A stretch of 64,000 bases of DNA, taken from positions 310,001 through 374,000 of the forward strand of contig JBAIAA010000779.1 in NCBI GenBank assembly GCA_037893245.1, given 5' to 3'. The position numbers and the translations under genes were made by a program. Position 1 is the first letter of the stretch. Each line of letters starts with the position of its first letter. Below the pieces are notes generated by a model. That model was not told where the DNA came from, ran no database searches, and worked only from the letters and a program-made list of their open reading frames with translations. Source of the stretch: Crossaster papposus. Taxonomy: Eukaryota; Echinodermata; Asteroidea; Velatida; Solasteridae. This document shows positions 26,501 to 38,500 of this stretch, in pieces.

Positions 26501-29500
26501 CGCATCACTTTGAACAGCGATAGCAATGATGAAAAAAATGTTTATCGCGTGGCGGTAAGCGTTCGTTGTGCACTTTCTGTGACAGCTAGCTATGAACCTC
26601 GTGTTGCGGCAGCAAATTACAACCTGTAATTCAACCTCAAAATAAATTCATGAACACAACACATAGACAAGACAAATCAAGTTCTGCCAATTAACTTGCA
26701 GAAATCTTTTTTCGCCATTGATGTTTACTTGGCATTTTTACGATGTCTGTTGTTGCATTTCCATCATACCTTCTTTGGCACTATTAGTGGGCATACAGTG
26801 GGAACCAGTACAGCATTGCTGCATTACGCACATGTTTTCATCACCGTGATCGCGCACCTAAGGGAACTTGTAATGTTTCTTTTATTGCGAAGGAAACCTA
26901 AACAAAACAACAAATGTACATAAGTCCACAAAATTTGGTATTTATACATTTTGGACACTGCTGTACAAATACAACTGATAAAAACATTCAAATTTTGTCT
27001 TCTTCTATTAGCTAAACAAATAGGGAAACACCTCAAAGTCTACCTATTTGGAATTGTCTCACTATTACCAAATTATTTACCCTAAAGTGTCTCCCTATTG
27101 GTACAAACAAAATAAAAAATAATAATAGGCAGTTCTTATATTTGACCGGCTCTACAAAAAGGTGTATTAAGTCGCGCTGTGCACTATCATATAATGGCCC
27201 GCTCAACGTTGAGAAGGTTACCTTTCATCAAAAGGTGATTTTCATTTTTTGTCATGAATGACATCTTTATTACCTATAGTTATAGGTTTCATTCATAAAA
27301 ATGTTGATTTTGATGAATAAAGTGTAAAAAAATACCATTTTGTGTGCATCGTTCTGTTGTAGTACAACAGAGCCGGCTATTTCAAAGCCTGTTTTTCTCA
27401 GTTGTATAATTGGAACTCCAAGGAAGTAATCAATATGTAAACACGTCATATCTCCAAAATGAGAGGGGCTATGGAGCTCTATTATATACCAAATGAAAGC
27501 TTATGTTGTGGGCGTTTCAACAATGTATATAATTCATTTTCTTATTTTGCGACCTAATACACCTTTTTGTAGAGCCGGTCACATATAGCACACTTATCTA
27601 CCAAACATTATTACCCATTGGACCCAACAAAACATTCCAAATACTATCTTAAGCCGTGTTCGCACTGGACTTTTTTTTGGGAAGGTATTACTGAGACGAT
27701 GGTAAAATAAAAAATGGTCAAATGTTACCGCTGTTCGCACTTGGACTTTCGACACGGGAAAATTTTACCGAGACCGCGGGAGAAGTAGCCGAGCTGTCAT
27801 TATAATGACTCGTGAGGGCGCTTTGCGTGACCTTTCTGCGTTGACCTCGGTGTACCCATTCGCGCGCACGCGCTTTTTTGTCTGATCGCATTATTGACGC
27901 CATCGTCGGTTTTTAGCCGACGCATCTGTTGTCGTGCTTTCTTTCGTCGTAAGACACGTTGACGTTCTTTATTATCATTTAGAAATGATGCACTGGTAGC
28001 ACCAATCAAACTTCCGACTGTATCAATAATAATATCTTCCATATTATCATCCCATGCGACAGGACCTCACAAAATATTCATGCATTGGCTAAAGAGTTTA
28101 ATTTCTTTTTGTATCGTAAGGCCGAAGCAGTTTATTGCCAGGTTGATCTCAAAACATATTATTATTTCCAACTATCAGTATATTACAATATTATATTACA
28201 TGGTATATAAGTTTGCTTCCGATCGGCGCGCGAGTGTCGCTATCATGTTTCAGTTATTTACCCAAATAACATAAAACCCAATAATAACGATGCCAACATT
28301 ATCATGTCTCCGCACTTTACGAAAACCCAATAATAATGCCAGACTGCCAGCGCACCGATCGCGAAATTAAACGTATCACTATCATGTTTTAGTTATTTAC
28401 CAAAATAACCTAAAACCCGATAATAGCGATGCCAACATTATCATGTCTCCGTATTTTACGAAAACCCAATAATAATGCCAGACTGCCTGCCAGTGCACAT
28501 GATCGCTATCATGTTTTAGTTATTTACCAAAATAACACAAAACCCGATAATAGCGATGCCAACATTATCATGTCTCCGTACTTTACGAAAACCCAATAAT
28601 AATGCCGGATTGCCAGTGCACCGATCGCAAAATTAAAACGTATCACTATCATGTTTTGGCTATTTACCAAAATAACACAAAACCCAATAATAGTTGCAAT
28701 ACTATCATGTCTCCGTACTTTACGAAAACCCAATGATAGCGCCATTGTACCAATCGCAAATTAAAACGTATCAATTATATTTTAGTTATTTACCATAATA
28801 ACATAAAACCCAATAACCGGGATAACGCTATAGCGAAACTAAAAACGTACCGTTAACATAGCCGCCTTAACATAGCCGTAAATTACTATTAAGGTTAAAC
28901 AGGAAGCCGCAAAAATTATCATTACATTTGAACTTAAAATTCGTATACTGGGCATGGCTTACGTTGGTGTCAAGTTAAGTTATTGGGGCCTATGACGGCG
29001 TCCCGAATGCAATTCCGCCAAGAAACTCAATTCAGGGAAGGGCGAAAAACTCCTGCAAAACCTCTAAACTTTGCTTCGACACTTTTAAAAGAGGAAAACA
29101 GGAGGAAATTCCCCTCCGGCTCCTAACGGCAACCGAGTATTGTGTAACTCCAGAATTGGGTCCCAATGGCAGATAAACCACAATTAATTAAACTTATGTA
29201 GGAAACAGGTGGCAGTAAACAGGGGAGGCGGCGGGCTTCGAAATTAATTACAAGAACAGATAATTACTCTGCTGAATAGCAATAGCAAACAAACGTCCTC
29301 CTGGCTTAAACTGCTGCGACAAAGTGATATTCTGACCAGTCGTCAAGATTATGGCTGTATACCTGGCCTTGTCTGTTTTAACCGCAGGGCCATAAAACAG
29401 CGTCCCCATACCAGTGACCTCTATGTAGCGTGGGAAAGAGGCATTGGAGGAGATCCCGCATACCCATCTGTCTTCGGTATGATAAATTCTTTTAAGCTTG

Positions 29501-32500
29501 ATGTCTTAAAAGTGGTTATCATCCCATGCGACAGGACCTCACAAAATATTCATGCATTGGCTAAAGAGTTTAATTTCTTTTTGTATCGTAAGGCCGAATC
29601 AGTTTATTGCCAGGTTGATCTCAAAACATATTATTATTTCCAACTATCAGTATATTACAATATTATATTACATGGTATATAAGTTTGCTTCCGATCGGCG
29701 CGCGAGTGTCGCTATCATGTTTCAGTTATTTACCCAAATAACATAAAACCCAATAATAACGATGCCAACATTATCATGTCTCCGCACTTTACGAAAACCC
29801 AATAATAATGCCAGACTGCCAGCGCACCGATCGCGAAATTAAACGTATCACTATCATGTTTTAGTTATTTACCAAAATAACCTAAAACCCGATAATAGCG
29901 ATGCCAACATTATCATGTCTCCGTATTTTACGAAAACCCAATAATAATGCCAGACTGCCTGCCAGTGCACATGATCGCTATCATGTTTTAGTTATTTACC
30001 AAAATAACACAAAACCCGATAATAGCGATGCCAACATTATCATGTCTCCGTACTTTACGAAAACCCAATAATAATGCCGGATTGCCAGTGCACCGATCGC
30101 AAAATTAAAACGTATCACTATCATGTTTTGGCTATTTACCAAAATAACACAAAACCCAATAATAGTTGCAATACTATCATGTCTCCGTACTTTACGAAAA
30201 CCCAATGATAGCGCCATTGTACCAATCGCAAATTAAAACGTATCAATTATATTTTAGTTATTTACCATAATAACATAAAACCCAATAACCGGGATAACGC
30301 TATAGCGAAACTAAAAACGTACCGTTAACATAGCCGCCTTAACATAGCCGTAAATTACTATTAAGGTTAAACAGGAAGCCGCAAAATTTATCATTACATT
30401 TGAACTTAAAATTCGTATACTGGGCATGGCTTACGTTGGTGTCAAGTTAAGTTATTGGGGCCTATGACGGCGTCCCGAATGCAATTCCGCCAAACGGTCA
30501 TTCATGACCGCCGCCAAAGAGGCCCAATTTTTTGTTAAATAATAAAAGCATGAGAGAAGTGGCACAAATTAATAATAGTGATAGCATTCATCAGTTCTGT
30601 ATGTGTGCGGCAAAACCTCCCAGGTCGGTACAATCGACATTAAATGTTATTTAGTCTGGGTTCGATGGCTGTGTCCTCCCGGGTGCAGCGTCGCTAACGC
30701 GTGCAGATCTGCTCACTCCGGTGTAATAACTGCAATTCGGCAGGTCCAATTGACGACAACGTCGCCCACAATCTTCATTGAAGTCTTGTACGCCCGTTGC
30801 ACCATGGCTCGTTAAAGGAAGATAAATACACACAAACACTAAATAGTATGCGCACATAATATATATATGAAATAATCAAATTACTAAGCACTAGAAAGAA
30901 CAATGAAGTGTGCAAACTATATATACATCAAAAGCGGGCAAAAACAGGGGGTATGGTGTATAGGGGAAGAATTGCTAAGCGCGCTGATAAACCGAATGCA
31001 TACGAGGGGCGACAGAATCTATTTATTAACACCGGCCTTTCCACAATGGGGAAAAGCTCGAGGAAAGCAATGGACAACTTCGTGGACGCACTGACAAGGG
31101 CCATCGTCCGTGTGTCCAACTACCACTAAAGAATGCACCAAAACCTATCTCTGATAAAGCGTCCATGTACGAACGCAGAGTATCGCTCGAGTACGTGCCA
31201 ATCTTGGTCGGGGAATATGACTGAACCGTTAAAATGTGTCAAAAACTGCTTCCAGGTCAACATGTCAGCTCGTGCCCCCGATGAAATACGGACACGATGA
31301 CGTGGTTTTCGAACGCCATCAGTTAAGTCAACAAACGACGCAAAAAGGCGCGGCCTGGGCGCGAACGGCCTTACATATAAAATTCGAACTCCCCAACAAT
31401 GACTGAAGCTCCCGCAGTCAGTTTCTAGATCTTTCTACGCAACGCATTATCTAGGTTTGCCATGATCGAAGCAAATGAACAAATCAAACCCTTCTTCGAA
31501 AATTACAAGAAACCACTAGCCATTAACTTCTACAGCTAATTATACATTACCTAAAGCGAAACCATGAAATAAAATTAAATACAAAAAAAAATTGAAAAAA
31601 AAAAAAAATAACCTCTAAAGGTTACTTCAAAAAGGAATATTAAAACAACAAAATCTCAATCAGCAAAAATTACCTAAGCTTCCTTTTAACAGTCCTAAAA
31701 TAAGAAATGAAAAACTAAACCTGCGAAATATAAAATAAATTAAAACATGGCCCAATATATCCCAAGACTCCAGCCAGGACTGGGCAAGTCTAATTTAAGA
31801 TGGGGTCTCTCCAACACGAAAAATAAAAACATGGCCTGTTTCTGGCCCCAACTGGGTCCACAAATCCAAACAAAGACTTAAATAGAAAACAGTGGAAAAG
31901 TGATTTAAACTTTCCCAATAAACAATGCCGACTCTGCCTAGCCTGGCACTTGCCTCTAGATCAAACAAACAACAAAGAACGAGTTGACCTCTGTCAGAGA
32001 CGTACTATCCCAGGCTAGCCTAGCTACTAGCGACTACCAGAGCCCCAAGGTTGGCAGTTAATGACCTAACCATATGGTTCAGGAATGTCCATGTGTGGCT
32101 CAGACCACAAAGCAAGGTCCTGGTCTGGACGCGCTAATTACACATTGTATTTATATACAGTAAACTTCGTGGATAAAACTCAACACAAATGCAAAAGATA
32201 TTCTGAAAATTCGCTGCGTTAGAAAAGTCAAACAAACAACATCAAATACAAAACCTACTCTGAATTTGAACTTACAGGAAATCTACTTCATTATACAAAA
32301 TAGCCTTCGGTTAAAGGGAAAAATCCACGAAAAACATGCATGAACGCTATTCCAAAAATGGGCTATACCCTGGGATTTGGGTCGGTGTGACCAGTTCCAA
32401 AGTAATAAAACAAAGGCTCAAAACCCTTCCCAAGTTAAATATACAAAATTCGTCGAATTCTGACTTGTGGAGTGTCGTGGCCGAACGGTTAAGAGCTTGG

Positions 32501-35500
32501 TTTTCTGTTCCGCAGAGCGTGAGTTCGAGTCTCGGTGTGGACACGTGTGTCCTTAAGCAAGGCAATTAAACCACTATTGCTTCGTCCTTCGGATGGGACG
32601 TAAAGTTGTAGGTCCCGTGTGTTGTATAATTTATAATGTGTGTATATATCTTTCCCATGATAACATTATAAAATTGTATAATGCACGTAAAAGAACCCAG
32701 AACACTTATCGCTAAGAGAAGGGGTTTGCCCCGGTGTTCCTGGCTGACACAGCCTCTGTCTACGGGTTTCTTCAGGCTTACGAGCTACAGTGCCTTGAGC
32801 GCTTTTGAAGGATCCTTGGTTTCATTACCAGAAATTAATAATAATAATAATAATAATAATAACAACAGTATGAAAACATTTTTAAAGATTTCCAAACCTG
32901 TATAGTATCTGCATGCGTCGGGGCAAAATTGCCAAGCGGGTCAATCATACGAGCGGACTATATATAAACACGGGCCGGCCGCAATACTAGAGAACGAAAT
33001 TCGATAAACTCCCCATTCCATTGTTGTCCTGAATTTGTTTAAGAACCCCTATCCCCAGATCGTCACAAACGCTAGTTATCGCTGGGCAGTCTTGTAGTTG
33101 TAGAGGCACAATTAAGACAAGAACTTGGAAGTAAATAAAGGGGAAAAACAGGCAATGCGGAACGAGTGCCAGCAGTGGTCGTAGTGAGACAGCTAACGGA
33201 AATTACGTGGGGAGCGGGCGGTACAATTACAGGCATCCGAACAATATTATTAACATCGGACTTACCAAGCCCCAAAGTTATGAGCAGTGTCGGAGTACTT
33301 CAGATCCCTTCAGGCACGGGGACATCAGGCAGTCCATCCGAGGGAACGACATCGACAGGGCTCTCCGCAGGACCATCGGCAGCAACAGTGACACAGTCGG
33401 TGTCGCCTCCGCAGCCTCTATAGGCTTCGACTAGACCGAGAAGAACGGGGTCCGCCGCGTGGCTTCCTTCCCTCTGAAGCGTTTCCAGATCCAGATGCTC
33501 GGATTTAGGCATGTTGTCGGCGAGAATATGACGGTCGGCAACTCCCGAAATTGAACCAGTTCGACACGGGCTAGCAAACTTCCAACTTTGGAAACTGAGA
33601 ATTGGGTACGGTCGACAAAATGGGAAGCATGACTGTTCCTACTATGAAAATGTCTTTAAAACTCCGAAAAAACTTCGAAATTAATTACAAGAACAGATAA
33701 TTACTCTGCTGAATAGCAATAGCAAACAAACGTCCTCCTGGCTTAAACTGCTGCGACAAAGTGATATTCTGACCAGTCGTCAAGATTATGGCTGTATACC
33801 TGGCCTTGTCTGTTTTAACCGCAGGGCCATAAAACAGCGTCCCCATACCAGTGACCTCTATGTAGCGTGGGAAAGAGGCATTGGAGGAGATCCCGCATAC
33901 CCATCTGTCTTCGGTATGATAAATTCTTTTAAGCTTGATGTCTTAAAAGTGGATATTGACCAAATGAACCCCAACTCTACGTAATCTTTTTTGCAGAACC
34001 ACATGCGAATGTGATCACGATGCGATTTGCATGCATGCAGCGTGCCCGCATGTAAACAATGCAAAGAGCGCATGCGCGGTATCTTGCGTAGCATGACCTT
34101 GCACTGGATCGGGCCGGATTAACGTTTTCCTGGGACGCTTTTACCGAGTCGCGCTGTTCACACTGGACTTATTGTCTAGGGAAAAGTGACCAGGGACGTT
34201 TTCCCGGGCAGCAGTTGGCCGGTAGAAGTACCCACTGGACTCGGGAGAAGTACCTGAGAGGAAAACGTCCTAGGCTGTCCGCACTGGACTTAAAATGGGA
34301 AAAGAACCCATTGTCTAGGTACGTTTTATCATTTTAAGTCCAGTGCGAACAGGGCTTTAGCATACAGCTAAATCAACCACAATAACAATCTCTGCCCTCA
34401 CAGGTACCCATTTACTCCTGAGTGGAGAGAAGCAATGAGTGAAAACAATTGAAATAACTGAGCACAAGTGTGCCACTTCATTATTTTTTAGGGCAATATC
34501 CATTATGTTGAAGAAAATTTAGTTATTTAATAGTTAAACCTTTTTTCAAGTTGATGCTTTTGTTTTAATTTTTTTTTTTAGAGCCACCAAGCTGTATCCT
34601 TTAACACTACGAGTCTTTTTCTCATAAGCACCGTGAGTTTGAACGACCATCGCCTCATCTCCCAAGAGATTTCTCTACCACTGCCAGTCTTCCAATTGCT
34701 TGGTTTTATGACAGACCTGACGGTAGGCTGTTTAGTAATCAATTTATAAATCTAAATCTATAAGTTTTTGATTCGTTTAGCTGTCTGAGTCTGTGGAAGT
34801 TCTTTCGATGCATTGGCTACCCCAAAAAGATTATAAACATTATCAGATTCTTTTACGCCAGCAAGCCGGCCAGGGTAGTGGGAATCGGCGGGGATTCCGA
34901 AGCTCTAAACTTTTTGAGGTCACCAATGGCACCAAGCAAGTCTGTGTCCTGGCGCCAACTCTCATCAGCATTGTCATCACCGCAATGATTATCAACGCTT
35001 TCGGTGACCCGCGTCCCAATAAAAACGACATCATTCTATGAAGAGACGGCAGAGTTTCCAACCTGAGCGGTCTTCGTGCTAAAACTAAAGTCCTGAAGTT
35101 GCTTATCAGAGAGCTGATGTTCGCCTTTCAAAAATGGTGTTTTTTTGGTAATGGTGGCAATTTATTGCATCATTTCAAAGCTTAGGCCACCCCCTGGACC
35201 CAGCAGCAATGCATTTATGTGATGCCCCTATCGGACCCTTTCATCCCATGAGGTCGACTGTTCCAGCGCTTTTCAAATGAATAAATATTCTGGGCTCCTG
35301 GTCTAAATGGTTGTGAAAATTATTCAATAATCTAATCTTTTTAAACTGTATTAGACATTTTCCTCTTTCATTATTCGTCTTCTAGATTGAAATTCAGGAT
35401 GCTGCATTTGACAGCTTTTCTGATACGCTCGGTATTGCCGTCATGATAACACAGAACTCCCATAGTGCCTTTGTCTTCCTGCGGTATAATATCACCTTCT

Positions 35501-38500
35501 CTTCATGGACTCATGAACTATTCAGGCTGGATGCAAGAAACATTGAGGGTGAATATGCTATCTTTATGTTTGTTTATTTTTTGATATATTTGGTCAAAGT
35601 TTTGGTCAAAGTTTTGTTAACCAGTTTGCCCCGGAGGACATTAACACTCAAATTTGTATCCCAGTGGAGACATCTCTTTGTTCTCGGGTACGAACTGGTT
35701 AAGAAGTCGGGCACCTTTTTCAGAATGCTCCTATTTTAACCACAATTAATTTCCTGGGTTGAAATTTCGACCCAATAAACCCTATATTATACCCTAACCC
35801 AAACACTAACCCTAACCCACATCATAAACCTAGTTTTTGAGTAATTTGAGGCACACTCCAAAAATCTAATTCGTGAAATTCCCAGTGGAGACCTATTCAT
35901 CTATAGAAATTTACCCTCCGGAGACCTTTTGTCTTCATTATACACATTGTGTTCAGGTCTCCAGAGGGTACCGAATTTCAGATCGTATATACACGCAACA
36001 TTTTCCCCAGGTTTAAAATGAATGGCGCATATACAAGTCACGAGCAAGGCCGGAAATGTCTGTCAACAGCGAGCAAGGCCAGAAATGTGTGAGTGTGCTT
36101 TCCGGTACTATCGGCCTGAACACGCCTTGGATCGAGTTTTGTTAAAAATAATCCCGCGCCTCGGCTCGGTGATGTTAAAATAATCCCGGCGCGAACTGGT
36201 TAAAAAGGACGTTAGGCACCGCTTAAGGCAGTGCATCACAGGGGAAAATGGAGGGGGATGTCACCGCCAAGATTCGTAAACGTACACTGATACTTTCTAC
36301 GCTCATTTTTATTGGACTTTGTGGCTCCCGGGGAAAATCCCCTGCACAGTAATCATCGTTTCCACATTTTACCGTCTTTTGGTTTTAAAAACTAAAATCA
36401 ATACATAGGGCTATATTGTTAATAAGCCCGTTTTGTATTCTAACTGCACATGTGCACAATACATTTTAATGGTAGAATACACCATTGGTAATTGCTTGAA
36501 TTATCATGAATGGGTGGATTTGGGGGGTTGTGTTTATAGTAAATATCGTTTACCTGACTTGTCCGAAGATTTACAATCATGGATGCTAAGAAAAGCAAGA
36601 AAAACAGCCTTCCTTTTCACCGGGCTCGGGCAGTGGTTCTTATGTTTTTTGTTTTTTTCGTGATTTAATTTTTTTAATTCAATTTTTCGGAACAATTACA
36701 GGATATCTATTGGTAGCTCAATCATTTTGCTGGATGCCTACAATAATGCCTTTTAATAATTCTGTAGTAAAAATATTTGATATCTGCAAATAGTGTATTC
36801 TACCTAGGCTTTAAACAATTTTTCTCTTGGGATAATCGCGGAAGATAAATGCACACAAGGCTATAGGAACTTGGTAATCTGCATTCTGTGCATTTTTTTT
36901 GTGCAATGAAAAAGTCAATGGAAACTTTTGTTTAAACAAAAGTTTAGACACACAAGACACCTGAAAACACTTCGCTGTCCAAAAAATGTTACTTCAAAAC
37001 ATGTGCCCGGAAGTTTGGTTTCTCATAAAGTCTGGTACGTTCTTAAGATCAACTTACACAATCTATAGTGATCTCTCCTCTGTGTACTGTACAGGCAGTG
37101 TCTCCATGCAGTTCACCAATGGGGCTGGGAATCCAAGCTTCCTATTATGGGACAACAAACGCTTGTATTTCAGTGACAAAAATGGTAGGTTCAATAAAAA
37201 AATCACTTTGCCAATTACCTTTAGCTCATATTTTCAGAATCAAATTCCATTGGACACCATCTCGGCTGAAGTTTGTGCATCATTAGGGAGACATTTTATT
37301 GAGCTACCGTACAAAGTTTGCTTGTTTTGTCTTGTCTTTCTTTGCCATTTTTGTTTATCCTATTATTTTTATTTGTTGGTTTTACTTCCATCTTGATATC
37401 TTTGATTGTGTTTCAATGCCGACTGGTGATTTTGGTGCTTTTTGGCAGGAATATTATTAAAAAAGAGTAGCTCCCCCTCAGCAACTGGCACTCCTCTCTT
37501 CATAATGTCAGGCAAATCTAAATTTGCCGGCCCAATCTCAGCAGCTGGTACTTGGCTGAGCAGAGTGGAGTTGTTAACCTGTATGCAAGGGGTTAATACA
37601 TGTACATCACCTTTCTTGTGTGGAAACAGACATATACTGTACAAATTAGTAGGAATGACAATACTCAAACAGTTTTGTCTTCTGATGGGACGTGCTGTTT
37701 GCGGTAACACCATGGTTACACTCTTTAGTGTGGTTCTAAAGAAAAAACATTGAGAACCCAACGTTTCAGTATGCTCTGCGTCGTCAGGAGACTGAGAGAT
37801 TCCAATGTTGAAGCGGGGTTATATGGAGCCTGGAAGCGATGATGCGGGACGTGGAGGTTATGCTGGATTATCACTGAGGCGATGAAGCGTGCAAAGGATG
37901 CAACTCCCCCGGAGTACTCATGTCTCCTGACGATGGGCAGAGCATACTGTCCGAAACGTTGAGTTCCCTTCGGCTATTTTCAGAGCCACACATCTCACTA
38001 AAGAGTATTACAGTGGTTTTATCGCATACTACTTATCTTATTGCCTTTTCACCATGCAAAGCTTCAATCTCATCTGATGTGCTGTGTGTTCAGCAACAAA
38101 CAGAATATGTCGATACATACAAATACTAGATTTGCAGAAATTTAATGTAGGCATCCATGGTTTATTTACACTCCGTACCTGAATATGTTTTGAACCCACT
38201 TTCTTAAATTCCACATTATCAGAACACCACATTTTATCAACAAGGGACTAAATAAGCAATAGATGTGATGTTTTATCTATGTAATTTCACCTCTAGTCTA
38301 AAGACCAGATCATTTTTGCTTTTCACAAGTTGAGAGATATGGTTAAACCATTTTTTTTCCCGATCTAGGTCAGTTGGGTGTCTTTACTATAAGAGGAAGT
38401 GATTCTACAATGCTCAATTCGTCTAGCAGTGATTTTATCAAACAGGTAAGAGATCTTCATGCTAAAAGAATGAGCAGATTTACAAATGTATGAAAGATAT

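Larger units (their letters stand above)
27652..34356. mobile_element. 6.7-kb composite TIR element, PIF/Harbinger-like, in intron 12
   Basis: AGCCGTGTTCGCACTGGACTT at the left is matched by AAGTCCAGTGCGAACAGGGCT at the right. TTA flanks both sides (27649-27651 and 34357-34359), which fits the 3-bp TWA target of PIF/Harbinger elements. A minus-strand open frame at 27800-28042 (MEDIIIDTVGSLIGATSASF, then a basic stretch) could be a transposase N-terminus; I cannot confirm this. No DDE domain was seen. The interior contains nested duplications, a DIRS remnant and a SINE. Confidence 0.65.

Noticed and set aside
28524-30217. Hydrophobic 73-codon minus frames, present twice
   Set aside because: They arise from the internal 140-bp satellite units of the 978-bp duplication.
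32468-32545. Functional tRNA gene
   Set aside because: A and B boxes are present, but the cloverleaf is imperfect and it is joined to a SINE body and AAT tail; the copy at 63461 is the same SINE.
37449-37753. 103-codon open frame in intron 15 with a good acceptor
   Set aside because: It is phase-compatible as a cassette, but exon 15 joins exon 16 directly to give a better family-like sequence (FSDKNGQLGVFTIRG). It lacks a clear donor and runs into Penelope-derived repeat.
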